Counted from the first letter of the stretch, positions 41,605-53,214 are shown. The stretch: 64,000 bases of DNA from Ctena decussata (GCA_963989385.1 OZ022509.1:75042667-75106666), one strand, 5' to 3'. Notes: generated by a model from the sequence alone, not told the origin. A program made the numbers and translations.

Positions 41605-42651
41605 TAGGGTCAATTAAGGTAAACCCGGACAGTTTTTGCAGGGTCGCCACGATTCATATTGCCAGTGCTTTATTTGACGCTGAAACGCTGTTTCGGTGTT
41701 CCGTAAGGCCAGAGGCATCTCAGTTGAGCTATTTTCTGTCATCTTTTGGTTGGTTACTGGCATTTTTATGACAAAACAGTCACTTAAAGAGCCAAACCGT
41801 TGAGTAAGGCAAACCCGGACATGGAGAAGGTAAACCCGGACAGCTGATTCTGTGTTAAATATATCGCCTATGTAGATCTTTAGCACGCAGATACACTAAA
41901 TTTAGTAATTGTTAACATAGTTCATGGTAGGACTAGTACAGTAAAAGACATAACTTTCATTTATTAATGTTAAATCGTCAATTAAAAAGTTATGGGTGGT
42001 GACTTCATTCAGTCTGCTACGGGTCACCATTCAAACTATACCATATAAAACTTATTATCGTTGTATAACTAAGAGTCATATTTTAACTGCAAAGTAGAAT
42101 GCACAAATTTTGCATTTCTAATTTCAAACCATTAAAAACATTTTACATTTAATATCTTTTCATCATATAGTGCCCAAAATAGTTGATGTCCGGGTTTACC
42201 TTACACTGCATTTTGGCGGAAGGTAAACCCGGACATGTCACATTTTTGATAAAATATTGTCCAATATTTATTTTATTCAATAAAAAAACACAGATTTTGA
42301 AACTTATATTATACCTGCACTAAGTTAGAAACAAAACTCTATATAATTTAAAGTAAGATTTACGTTTGCCATGAAATTTGCAGGGACCTGGTTCACCATC
42401 GCTTTGGAGCTAGTTTTGAATTTGTTGCCCTGAAAACTTTATCAGACTTGCAAAGGACTGAATTCGGAGGCTGTAGAAAAATAATAAGTGCTCATATAAT
42501 CTAACATTAAAAAACATTTAGTTGAGAAGTGAAGGGGAAAAGTGGATAGAAAAAGAAATCACTGAAAACATGTGAATTAAGCTCTTTACGAGTGGAAAAC
42601 CGGTGAGTGTCCGGGTTTTCCTTCTGTCCGGGTTTACCTTAATTGACCCTA
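41605..42651. mobile_element. TA-flanked DNA transposon, ~1.05 kb, beginning 9 nt into intron 2
   Basis: Ends TAGGGTCAATTAAGGTAAAC / GTTTACCTTAATTGACCCTA are exact inverted repeats extending to CCCGGACAG (~28 bp). Extra copies of GGTAAACCCGGACA lie inside near both ends (41815, 41829, 42190, 42218, 42605-42640). The flanking TA fits a Tc1/mariner-type target duplication. There is no intact transposase. Confidence 0.8.
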
Positions 42652-42654
42652 ATA

Positions 42655-44786
42655 TACGAGGGATGATTGAGAAGTTCTGAGCCTAGGACACTTCCATGAA
42701 TCTGCGCATACATGCTTATCGTGAATGTAATCATCTGTTATCCACTAGCTTTGTGTGGAAGTTTGAAAGATTTCTGGCGAAAGGTTTCTTCTATACAGTA
42801 CATTAAACACAAGAGGGGTGGCGTATTTTCAAAGTAAGATTTAGAATCTATTTGTCTTTCATTACTTTGAAAAATCATTCCTCATATTCTACAAGAGTTA
42901 AAAGGTTCTTGTTGTAGTACATGCAAATATGATGATATATTACACAATTTTCGTCAAGAAAGGTTTAAAAGATTTCCACTCCAGTGCTCGCGCAGCATGC
43001 GACTTCGATTGTGCCCTATCTGCAGGAACTCTCAAAGTGGACACTTCCTAACAATTAAATACAGTGGACTCGACAGTATCGGATCATCGACAGTATCGGG
43101 TCACTCGTAAGTTATCACCAATTTTTCTCACAAATGAAGCAAATATTTTTTACCATTATATTACAGATATCAAGTTAGACCAATGGCAAAGTGCAGGGTG
43201 AAAAATTCGATCGATATCTGCGGCTGTTAAACAAATTAGAATTGTTGAAAAGCTTGGTCCCTCTTCAGCGGCGCTTGCATTTTGCCTGTCGCTCGTTAAC
43301 CCCTAAATAGATTTCGGTTATTTAAACTATTTTATTTTATAGGCGATTGAAACCAATTTTGTTTTGTAATGTGTCCTAGAATCCCTAAAATTGCAGACAG
43401 TCATTATTTTTGTGACAGTATTTGATGAAACTGCAGACTTGAAAAGTAGGGCACCGATGTGCGACAGTAACGGATCATTATATAATTTGAACTGAAATAC
43501 AGCCTCAGCTGGAAAACCTGCATGTTGGATGAATGGTCTGTTGATGAAAACAAGTCATAAATCAACTACCTGAGTGGCTGCTGTGTCTTCTTTCAAAGGA
43601 GATCTGACAGTATAAAACTAAGACAACATCAGTTTTGTAAAACACCCACATCCCACGCCCCACATGCTAGCATATGATAACGAAGGTTATGCGTAGCACA
43701 ACTAAGCTTCTGCTAAAACATTCTGAAGAAACATTCGGGCAGCTCGCATCTGTGTTGTGAACTCAATAATGACTGGGGTTCATCGAAAGGACATCCATAC
43801 ACTGTGTAGACTCAGATTAATGCCGGAGATTTCGTTGAATGACCATGTAGTGTTTATACACTGATTGCACTGAAATATCGTTTAGGCGGAAAATCACCGT
43901 AAATTTGTTGATCCTGATCAGACACTATGGTCTTATCAGGGTCTACACTTTGCAAAGGCAGATTATGATCTTTACGGATTGAGTAGTTCCGTGCTATGGG
44001 GCGCAGGGGATCACTGAGTTAAGAATTTTTTGGCATGCTTGTACTTTTGTATACATTTAACTTTTATTTAACAGACATAACCCTTGCTGGTGAAGGACCA
44101 CACGAAAAATATCGTTGAAAGGCCGTAAAAGTTTCTCTGAGAGTTTAATAGGTCCAACTGTTTATGTAGCAAAATTATTGAAGCTAAGAGGGTTGGCAGA
44201 ATGCCTCCGAGAAACTCTCCTATAAAATAATATCATATGATCCGAATCTGTCGCACCTGATTCGTTACTGCCGTAAGACCCCCCCCCCCCCCCGTAAGTC
44301 TCGATAGGTTATCTGCCCTTAAAGGAATAAATTTCGTAAATATTTTGACATGGATAGATAGAAGGGATATTTTACAATTGTTATGTGTCATAACATACAT
44401 ACTTTTAGCATCCACATACAATATACCAGGAGTTTTATTGAACTTGATCCGATACTGTCGAGTCCACTGTATTTGCACTTAATTCTGAAATGGAATAAAT
44501 CTATGTTTGCATACATCCTCACTTACATGGATGCTGTATGACATATTTACAGAAACAATTATAAAATGATTGACTCTACTATAGTTAGTGTCGGTCAAAG
44601 AGTTACGCTGTACACTCATGGGGGTAGACGTATAAAATGAAGCATTATTTGATTGATACAGAGCATAAATTCCTGAAGTTTGGTGATTGTTGCTCCGTAC
44701 AATGGCCGTTTAAAATCAATAACTCAAATCTACTCTAAAGGTTTCAGAACATGGTGAGGCTCAGAACTTTTCAATCGTCCCTCGTA
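42655..44786. mobile_element. Mariner-like TA transposon, host of a nested element
   Basis: Inverted ends TACGAGGGATGATTGAGAAG and CTTTTCAATCGTCCCTCGTA, with TA duplications outside (42653-42654, 44787-44788). About 720 bp once the nested element is removed. TACGAGGG... termini are characteristic of mariner relatives. Confidence 0.75.
43062..44469. mobile_element. Pogo/Tigger-like TA transposon nested in the mariner-like element
   Basis: CAGTGGACTCGACAGTATCG at the left and CGATACTGTCGAGTCCACTG at the right form a TIR (22+ bp), flanked by TA on both sides (43060-43061, 44470-44471). CAGTGGACTC-type ends are common in pogo/Tigger elements. No transposase frame survives; a C-run sits at 44279-44294. 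Confidence 0.78.
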
Positions 44787-44807
44787 TATTTACCCTTATG
44801 TTCTTTT

Positions 44808-46308
44808 AGCTGCCCCGGGGAAGCTTATGGGATGGTAGCCTCCGGCGTCCGTCAACATTTTCAAAGGACTTCTCCTCAGATATTTCTGGCAATTTCAATT
44901 AAATTTCATATGTAGCCATCCGGCAAAAGGATAAAGAGTGTTCATATTGGGTCCAGGTCACATGACAAAGATGACCGCCATGCCCATAATTGGCAAACAC
45001 ACTCAAACATCTTCACCAGAACCACTGAGCCGATGGCCATGAAACTTGCAATGTAGCATTTGGGAGTCTAGTACTACATTTTTAATAAATGATAACCCTG
45101 GGTTGACTGTGACCTATTTTATGGCAAGTTCAAATTTGGTTTCTTAGGCTTTTGGGTGGGAAAAGCTGAAAAAGTGCATTTGTCTGTTGTTATTTTGCGC
45201 TGTGATATAGAAATGCAGTCGACTTCAACCCATATCAATTCTAGTGACCAAGGTCATTTTGTGATCATGGCAAAAGGTCAAGCATCCACATTGGTCTGTC
45301 AACATTTTTCAAAAGACTCTTCTGAAACTACTGGACCACTTTAAATGAATTTCGTATGCAGCCTTCAGGCAAATAAGGAAAGGAAGGTTACATATTTGGT
45401 CCAGGTCACATGACCAAGATGGTCGCCATGCCTATATATAGTAAAGACCGTAAACATATTTTCTCCAGAACTATTGAAACATAGTATGTAGCATTTGGGA
45501 CTCTAGTACTACAAAGTTTATATAAATGATGACCCTGGGTTGACCTTGACCTATTATTGGTAAGGTCGTATTTAGTCCATTAGAATGGGAAAAACTGAAG
45601 AAGTGCATTTTCTCGTTGCTATTGTGCTCTGTGATAGAAAAATGCATTCGACTGCAACCTCTATTAATTTTAGAGGTAAAGACCTCGGCCAAAAGTCAGT
45701 CGTCTGTCGTCTTCTCCCCTGAAACTATTGGGTCAATTTCAATGGAATTTCATATGCAACCTTCAGGCAAAGGGTTTAGAAAGTTAATATATTTGGTCCA
45801 GGTCACATGACCAAGATGGCAGCCATGCCCATATATGTTAAAACCCTTAAAATCTTCTTCACCAGAACCACTAGGCCGATTGCCTTAAAACTTGGTATGT
45901 AACATTTGGGACTGTAGTATTACAAAGATTGTAAAATGATGATCATTGGTTGACCTTGTCCTATTTTAGAGCAAGGTCAAATTCGGTTCCTTAGGCTTTT
46001 GAATGGTAATAGCTGAAAAAGTGCGTTTCCCTGTTGCTATTAGGCTCGATCATATGAGAAGGCAGTTGATTTCAGCGGCTATGAACTCTGGAGGCCAAGA
46101 TATTTGGCTAAAGGTCACTTGGGTAGTATATTTGAAGGTTCTTTTTGTCTGAAACTTCTTGATCCGGTTGCGGTGCTAACCACTATTTTGGCTCTACAAA
46201 AGAACAGTAAGTTCATATCGATAACAAATGATGTTCAAAAAGCTCATATCACATGACAGTCGTAGGGCTCAGGGGAGCAATCTTGATCAGGACCTAATGG
46301 TACTCTTG
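44808..46308 (+). mobile_element. Helentron-like satellite element K in intron 2
   Basis: Head AGCTGCCCCGGGGAAGCTTA, then three to four ~400-bp repeats with GGTCCAGGTCACATGACCAA...GATGGCNGCCATGCCCATA. It closes at ...GGTACTCTTGTTTTT. A terminal hairpin is not clear, so the 3' border is less secure than in the other families. Confidence 0.55.
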
Positions 46309-46481
46309 TTTTTTTTTTTTTGTTTTTTTTTTTGTTTTGTTTTGTTTATTATTATTATTACCTTTTTTCACTATTGGCCACTTATTCAGTGGCTTAAAAC
46401 GATCATAAAGTTAGCCGGATAAGGAGCGCAGCGAGAGACGAAAAATAAAATCTACAAACAAGACCTGCAAGAACATATATA

Positions 46482-46690
46482 TGAGCCACAACACGACAAA
46501 ACCAACAAAGTGGTTTTGCGCCCAGTGCAGACTCAGATGTCTTCGCTGTCCGCATGGAGGTAGCTTAGACACTTAGCTACCAGTTAAGCGCTTAAAGAAG
46601 AGTCTGAACAGACTGGGCGGATGCTCAGGCTGATCTGAGTCTTCGCTGGGCGCACCTGCCACTTTGTTGGTTTTGTCGTGTCGCGGCTCA
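46482..46690. mobile_element. Palindromic MITE, family 1, copy 5
   Basis: TGAGCCACAACACGACAAAA ... TTTTGTCGTGTCGCGGCTCA. The centre is shortened relative to the other copies. Confidence 0.82.
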
Positions 46691-47378
46691 ATTACGTTGA
46701 GACTCTTCATTTGACGGTAATGTCATTTGGTAAGCTGCCTGTTTACTCTTCCTTCTCTGAGCGCTAGCTTTAGTTGTACTCGATTTTCAAAGTTTCAAAA
46801 ATGGACTTAATCATTCCAAAGAAAATAGGATGAAAACTACATATGGCACGAGACAACAATTAGTTTTACTATATAGTTTTATTATCCATCCTTCTATGAA
46901 ACTTTTTTCACAACACCTCAGGCACTTTTGAATTTCTTTTCGTCTCTGAGGCATGACAAGCCATTTTCAAACAGTTTTAACAGGGAAAAACCTGCTTCTG
47001 TTTTCGCAGTCTTTCCGGTAAACATTGACCCGTCAACTTATGACACAATCTGCCGTTGTAGGGGCACATATGAAGGGTGTGATTCGGTTCCTCTAGTGAC
47101 CTCCAGTGCCGGGGATTCTGAACTAATTATACATTTTCAAGAAGCATATCCAAGGCTCTTTTCAGTTTGCTATAGCAAGCAGGATATTTAGTCAAACTGG
47201 CCTTCTTAGAAAACAATGAACCTGGTAACTATTTGTGCGAAAGTATATCCTGAAAGTGTTCAACCAATCAAGGGAAATAATTGTGGACTGATTCCTATGG
47301 ACACATTTCCATATTATATGCTATCACACTTGTATAATCTGCACATAATTATGAGTTCGAAATTCATTTGTGTTTCAG
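46691..47378. other. End of methyltransferase intron 2
   Basis: No repeat recognised. A frame at 46928-47191 has no matching splice borders. The acceptor of exon 3 is TTCATTTGTGTTTCAG. Confidence 0.35.
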
Positions 47379-47802
47379 AAACGATTGGCGAAAGTATGAT
47401 GAACTTTTGCGAAACAAAGTCAAGGGCATCTTAGCCTGCGATGTCCACAACTGTAACCCACTTCATCCAGAATGTATGCCCAAGTTCGATGCTGTCACGA
47501 CAAGCCTTGCTCTGGAGGCCGCCTGCAAAGATTTGGATCAGTTTCGGAAAGCTGTGAAAAACATAACCTCACTTCTTGCTCCAGGAGGATACATAATTAT
47601 TTTTTCGGTTTTAAAAAAATCCCTGTATGCTGTGGGTGACGAGAAATTCTGGGCATTGTGGCTTACTGCTGATGAAGTTCAGGAATCGCTGAAGGAGGCA
47701 GGTTTAGAAGTGGTGCGGTGTTTTGAAAAAAGGTCTAAACAGGACGACGTCATTTGTACCTATGACGGTCTCGTAATAACTCTTGCCCGAAAGCAGACAT
47801 AA
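47379..47802 (+). CDS. NNMT-family methyltransferase, exon 3 (C-terminal half and stop)
   Basis: Enters in phase 2 and runs to TAA at 47800-47802. It carries LACDVHNCNPL (family: LKCDVTxxxPL), LALEAACKDLDQFRKAVKNI (family: [20 protein letters not shown]) and the LLAPGGYIII post-motif. The end is GLVITLARK, matching ...GLFSLVARK. At the NNMT D197 position this protein has Ser (IIIFSVLK), and the S201/S213 positions read Lys and Ala by my alignment. Confidence 0.95.
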
Positions 47803-47803
47803 A

Positions 47804-48480
47804 CAAGACCAAATGGATGAAACATTTTCACTGACATGTGCAAAATACTTTTCTTCATTACACAAGGCAAAATATGATGACACATTTACACTGACATGTG
47901 CAAAATACTTTTTTTCATTATACAAGGAAAAATGGGATGACACATTTTCATTGACATGTGGGCAATATTTTTATTTCATTAAACAAGACCAAATGGTTTG
48001 CAACATTTTCATTGAAATGTGGGCAATACTCTTTTTCATTACACTAGGCAAAATGGGATGAAACAGTTTCACTGACATGTGCAGAATACTTTTTTCCATT
48101 ATACAAGACAAAATGGGATGAAACATTTTCACTGACATGTGGGAAATACTTTTTTTTCATTACACAAGACAAAATTGGATGAAACATTTTCACTGACATG
48201 TGCAAAATACTTTTTTTCCATTATACAAGACAAAATGGGATGACACATTTTCACTGACATGTGCAAAATACTTTTTTTCATTATGCAAGACAAAATGGGA
48301 TGAAACATTTTCACTGACATGTGCAAAATACTTTTTTTTCATTTAACAAGACAAAATGGGATGAAACATCTTCACTGATATGTGCAAAATACTTTTTTCC
48401 ATTATACAAGACAAAATGGGATGAAATATTTTCAATGCATTATTGACAACACACCTTAATTGTACAAGACAAAATAAAAT
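47804..48480 (+). repeat. 61-bp minisatellite, about ten and a half copies, in the methyltransferase 3' UTR
   Basis: Unit core: CAAGACAAAATGGGATGAAA, CATTTTCACTGACATGTGCA, AAATACTTTTTTTCATTATA. The first copy starts within two bases of the stop codon and the array ends at an AATAAA. Open frames on both strands arise from the repeat. Confidence 0.88.
48473..48478 (+). terminator. Candidate polyadenylation signal after the minisatellite
   Basis: AATAAA, about 670 nt past the stop and the first such motif I see downstream, which would place the whole array in the 3' UTR. Confidence 0.45.
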
Positions 48481-49283
48481 GGGATGAAACATATTCATTG
48501 AAACATGGACCTCACTTTTACCATATATTTCATAAGAATCTGCCAACACAGAAGTTTCAGGACAGCCTGCAGAGTCTAACCAGAGGAATGATAGACGAGA
48601 GAAAAAGTGTCCACCGCCCCCCCCCCCCCCCCCCCCCCCCACCCAACCCACACACACACACACCCGCACCTACTGCAAGCAGAGTAAGCCATTGCCCTAC
48701 TACTATTCAAATAAGTAGCACGCTCCGGCACTGGAAGTTACACACAGCACCTTCGCACCACCCGACCACCCCCGTTAATTGGCAAGTTTTGATTATTTCT
48801 GACAGTACAAAAATCATTGTTTGTTGATGTTCAGAGTATCACTTTACTTAAATGTTTGATCAGGGGTTTGGGAGGGGGTACATCTGTTGTTGTTTCAAAA
48901 ACATCTATAGTCTGAATATGTGCAGAGTGCAAGAATGGTAATTCCCGCTTCCTGCTTGACAGAGCTGTTGCCGGTAATGAATTGTCACCGTTTTAAAATA
49001 TTAGAATCATAATTTTGGATCTGCTCCATATGCTATGCCTTCAAAGGCTATATGGAGAGAGAGATAATAAATCAAATATGCCGGTAAATGCTGAAAAATA
49101 TCTTAAGGCCCGTGCGGGATTCAAACTCACGACCTTGACAACACCGTCTAGCACTGCACTATCCGGCACCGCTACGACTGTGCCACCGACACAACCCCAT
49201 AAAAGATTGTTCGATTAGCACTGATATAGGTAGCGAATAATGCAGTGGTATAATATAAATATATATAGTATATAATAATACGT
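48481..49283. other. Low-complexity and unassigned sequence
   Basis: A C-run and CACACA tract at 48616-48665, a pearl-like 3' remnant around 48850-48910 (GGAGGGGGTACATCTG) and, at 49100-49200, a tRNA-like B-box (GGGATTCAAACTCACGACC) suggesting a decayed SINE on the minus strand. Confidence 0.35.
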
Positions 49284-49537
49284 ATATATATATAGACTTG
49301 TCGGGACGGTCAGTTAACCTAACCACACTATTCCTGGGCAGGCTTAGACCTCCTAAGCGGTTAACCAGTACTAAGTGCACATACTTTTGTCAGTTACTGG
49401 CGAAAGTATGTGCACTTAGTACTGGTTAACTGCTTAGGAGGTCTAAGCCTGCCCAGGAATAGTGTGGTTAGGTTAACTGACCGTCCCGACATGACCTTAG
49501 TTGTTTACCGTGGACGTTAAGCATCAAATCAACCAAT
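49284..49537. mobile_element. Inverted pair of SINE family-2 bodies
   Basis: 49284-49379 is a minus-oriented SINE body and 49396-49490 the plus-oriented one, joined at GTCAGTTACTGGCG. Arms of about 95 bp differ at only a few sites, so the DNA can fold into a long hairpin. The plus copy goes on to the CATCAAATCAACCAATCC tail. Confidence 0.82.
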
Positions 49538-50697
49538 CCTTAATACCCTCCCATTAGTGTCGACTTCGGTACCGGCCTTTACCCTTTAAATAGGCGCGCT
49601 AAAGCAAGGAGACAATGTGCGGTTTAACATGGGAAACATTGGCAAATCAGGTGAAGTTTAGAAATTGGGCAGTTTTTTTCAAAAAGCAGACCTGATGGAC
49701 ATGGTGGAGTAGCAGTTTTGTGCAGACCTTCAGATCAGTTTATTGTACAGAGGTTGGAAGATTTTGAAGTTGAAAACATTGAGGCGATCTGCTTTAGGGT
49801 TATAACAGATAAACAGGAGTCTTTTGTTGTTTTTGTTGTCTCTCCAACCAACCAACCAACCGGCGCTGTTCTCAAACAAACAAACTAGATAAGGAAACAG
49901 TGTCAGTGCAAAAAGAACTCCAAAGTTAAACAACAACCAGCCAGCGTATACAGCAACGAAGACTGAATTGTAATTTTATCTACGGTATAAATCCCTTCTA
50001 AAATATTTTTGTATCCACGTGTCTTTTAGTCACCCGTTTCGTCAGGCATCTATTTTCGTCCGCTTTGCATGTGATTGCTGATTCTCGCCATCCGAGTAAT
50101 TTGCACTCAACAAACCTCCAGTCTAGGTAAAATTGAACTGGTATGCTTTAATGCTTAGTAACATTACTTTTGGCAATTGGGTGTTTGGGTATCTGTTACG
50201 TTTTTCCACCATCTTTTAAAGGGGGACTATCCTGGTGACTAGGTTTGTAACGATACATCAGTATATTGATGCATCATGATAGTGCTTGCCTTGATAATAC
50301 TATCATGAAAGTATTTTCATTTATCTGTCCATAAATATTCCCGTATCCATGGCCTGGGTGGCAAGTAGATCTCTTTTGTACCTCGTTTTCTCTCGTATAT
50401 AGGTAGATGTAAATTACAGCTCTAAAGGGTTTTTTATACTCTGATGGACCCTTTAGAGCTGTAAGTTTAACCGTTCAGACTTTTAACAATATGGGCAGAC
50501 AAAAGTCGCGACAAAATTTTACCTTTTTCTGAAGTTTTTTTCCATACAAATTTTAGTCCACCATTAAGTTATTCCTCTATATTTTTCACTCATTATAAAA
50601 TATCAAAGCATCAATACACCACAAAGCAGTATGCAGTCAAAGTAAAAAGATATGTGCTTTTGACAGCTGTTTGTTTATTCTCCATTAAATTGGGCCC
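49538..50697. other. Non-coding stretch
   Basis: Contains an inverted repeat TTACAGCTCTAAAGGG / CCCTTTAGAGCTGTAA around 50414-50465. No gene supported. Confidence 0.35.
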
Positions 50698-51705
50698 TGG
50701 TTGAGTCACAGACACTTGGGGTCAGTAGGTGCATTTGGTCGAAAATTGATCTCCTGCAGTTTTTTTCTCACTTATTTTTACAATTTAGTATACCTGAACA
50801 CCTCCTTAACTGAGATAAATGGTTTGGTCATGTATAGAAAACGTTTGCAATTATCGATATTTGCTCCCTTGGCTTAAAAAAACACAAGATAGTACACTCG
50901 CCGTTGATCAATTTTGACACCTCTCTCGGTAAACAGTGCTGCGCCTTCCGAATTCAACGGAATCATCTAAGATACTTACGTCCCTCAGTTTGCCAGACAT
51001 TGGCCTTTACGTGGACACCGGCATCGTTTCAAACTTCTCTCAAATTCTTGCTATTTCTCACCGAATGTGTAGAAAAATAAAGACAAAAATCTTGATTAGC
51101 AGCGCCGGGGACAATGGTTCCATGCTCTAATATCTAGTCACAAATATTGATTGGACAACCTGGGACCAGTTTATGAACCGCAGTTGCGCATGACAGGAGA
51201 CTGGTTCTCTTTCGAATTACTATACGAGAACTACCGAATGCCTACGAAATTTGAAATTCAGTCTACCTGTCGCGCGCACATGTGTAGACATTGTCCCCGG
51301 CGCTGCTATTCAAGATTTTTGTCCTTATTTTTCTACACATTCGGTGAGAAATAGCAAGAATTTGAGAGAAGTTTGAAATGATGCCGGTGTCCACGTAAAG
51401 GCCAATGTCTGGCGAACTGAGGGACGTAAGTATCTTAGATGATTCCGTTGAATTCGGAAGGCGCAGCACTGTTTACCGAGAGAGGGGTCAAAATTGATCG
51501 GCACGGAGTGTACTATCTTGTGTTTTTTAAGCCAAGGGAGCAAATATCGATAATTGCAAACATTTTCTATACGTGACCAAACCATTTATCTCAGTTCAGG
51601 TGTTGTTCAGGTATACTAAAATTAAAAAATAAGTGAGAAAAAAACTGCAGGAGATCAATTTTGGACCAAATGCACCTACTGACCCCAAGTATCTGTGGGT
51701 TGAGT
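50698..51705. repeat. Long inverted repeat with ~415-bp arms
   Basis: The left arm, about 50698-51115, is inverted at about 51289-51705 with only scattered mismatches; spacer about 170 bp. This explains two nearly identical open frames facing each other (50936-51130 plus, 51263-51469 minus), which I do not regard as genes. Could be a foldback transposon or an inverted duplication. Confidence 0.85.
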
Positions 51706-52199
51706 AGGAAATACGCTCGAAAAATCCGTGCTAGGTAAAATCCAGTACCCAACTTGGGTCCTACTAAACACTGCTGAAACACCACAAAGACATCTAAAGA
51801 AATACCTGTATTACATTTCCAGTACTAAGAAATATTACTAAATGAAAGGGCACCTGGAATTACATAAACAGACAGTGGATGTGGGAGGGTTGGTGGTGTT
51901 ACCGGGGGAGTCGAGGAGGAGGGGGGGGGGGCGAATCATTTGTAGCATACTATTTCATATTTTTAGATGACTAAGAGTATTTTAATGAGTCTTATGATCG
52001 TAAAATTGATAATAAATTTAACTTATTTACTTAGAATGTGGAGTCTCAACAATCTTCTCCTTCTTCCCGTACAGCTGTACAGTACAGGGCCCACTCTGGA
52101 GCATTGTCTACTTGAACTATGTACAAGGCTGTGGTGAGGCACGAACAAGTGACGATAAAACAACTGTTGCTGATTAAAATCTGTAAAAACAGTTCTGTA

Positions 52200-53190
52200 C
52201 GGGCTAATGGAGACTTGTCAGACCCCTCTTGAAGCCCTCAAGGGTCTCTGACATGGGGATATTCTCTGGTAGGCTGTTCCAAAGGTTAAAGCCCGAGGGA
52301 AAGAAGAAGTGCAGGAAGACGTCTGTTCTGCAGCACGGTCTGGAGGCAGGGATGTCCACTAGTCCATAGGTGATGCAGTACATCATGATGAGCTTGGCAT
52401 CTTGGCGCCTCTGTTGGAGCGGTTGCCAGCCAAGGTCCTGTATCATCTTGGAGGTGTTACTTGTGGTACGGTAGTCTCCATTTACAAACCGGGCAGGCCG
52501 GGCCGGGTAGCGCAATCGGTAGGGCACCTGACTCGTAAGTCAGAGGTCCTGGGTTCGAATCCCGGTCTGGCCACATACTTTCGTTTCTCCTTCCGCTGAT
52601 TCAAGAAGGGCAGTTGTCAGTTACTGGCGAAAGAATGTGCACTTAGTACTGGTTAACCGCTTAGGAGGTGTAAGCCTGCCCAGGAATAGTGCGGTTAGGT
52701 TAGCTGACCGTCCCGACATGACCTTAGTTGTTTACCGTGGACGTTAAGCATCAAATCAACCAACCAACCAAACCGGGCAGCTCGTTGTACCGCCTCCAAC
52801 TGCTGTATGCATGATGTGGTGTGTGGATCTCATGCTGACGCGGCGTAGTCAATGATAGGCCGGACCAATGTCTTGTAGCACTGGGCTTTTACATCTTGGG
52901 GACAACTGGAAAGGTTTCTTCTCAGGAAGGCTAGGCTGTTGTTCACTTTTTTAGTGGTAGCATCCACATGAGCCTTCCATGAGAGATCCTCCGAAATGGC
53001 AACGCCCAAATACTTCCCAGTCTCGGAGATTGTTAGGTCATGGCCATGGATCTTGTAAGCGGCTTCGATTGGATTTCTCCTTTTGGTCACCCTGACCAAT
53101 TGGCATTTGCTGGGGTTGAACGACATCTGTCAGTCCTGTTCCCACTCCAAGTCCCTCTGCAGCGCTGATGTGTCGGCTAGACTTGAGATC
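52200..53190 (-). pseudogene. CR1/jockey-like LINE, C-terminal RT region, split by a SINE
   Basis: The minus strand from 53126 reads MSFNPSKCQLVRVT, KYLGVAISEDLSWKAHV, NNSLAFLRRNL and LVRPIIDYAASA, the conserved end of CR1/jockey-type reverse transcriptases. After the SINE (52497-52769) it resumes as ARFVNGDYRTT ... GWQPLQQRR ... GFNLWNSLPENI. A stop in the 'DYAASA-stop-DPHTT' segment and 5' truncation show it is dead. Confidence 0.8.
52497..52769 (+). mobile_element. Full-length SINE family 2 with 11-bp target duplication
   Basis: Flanked by AAACCGGGCAG at 52486-52496 and 52770-52780. The head is tRNA-like (GGCCGGGTAGCGCAATCGGT, GGTTCGAATCCCGG) with TCGTAA in the anticodon loop; the body runs through CTTAGTACTGGTTAACCGCT and CCGTCCCGACATGACC; the tail is CAACCAACCAACC. 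It is the reference copy for 30070-30270, 32185-32376 and 49284-49537. Confidence 0.92.
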
Positions 53191-53214
53191 TTGAGGTATA
53201 GGAGGCTATCAAGA

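Noticed and set aside
47783..48061. Frame overlapping the methyltransferase stop and extending into the minisatellite
   Set aside because: Different frame from the enzyme, and the sequence is repeat-derived (KYFSSLHKAK-like units).
50936..51469. Pair of near-identical convergent frames (MLRLPNSTESSKILT)
   Set aside because: Mirror images created by the long inverted repeat; no domain.
52502..52575. tRNA-Thr(CGT)-like gene
   Set aside because: It is the head of a complete SINE with target duplications; the anticodon loop is one base short.
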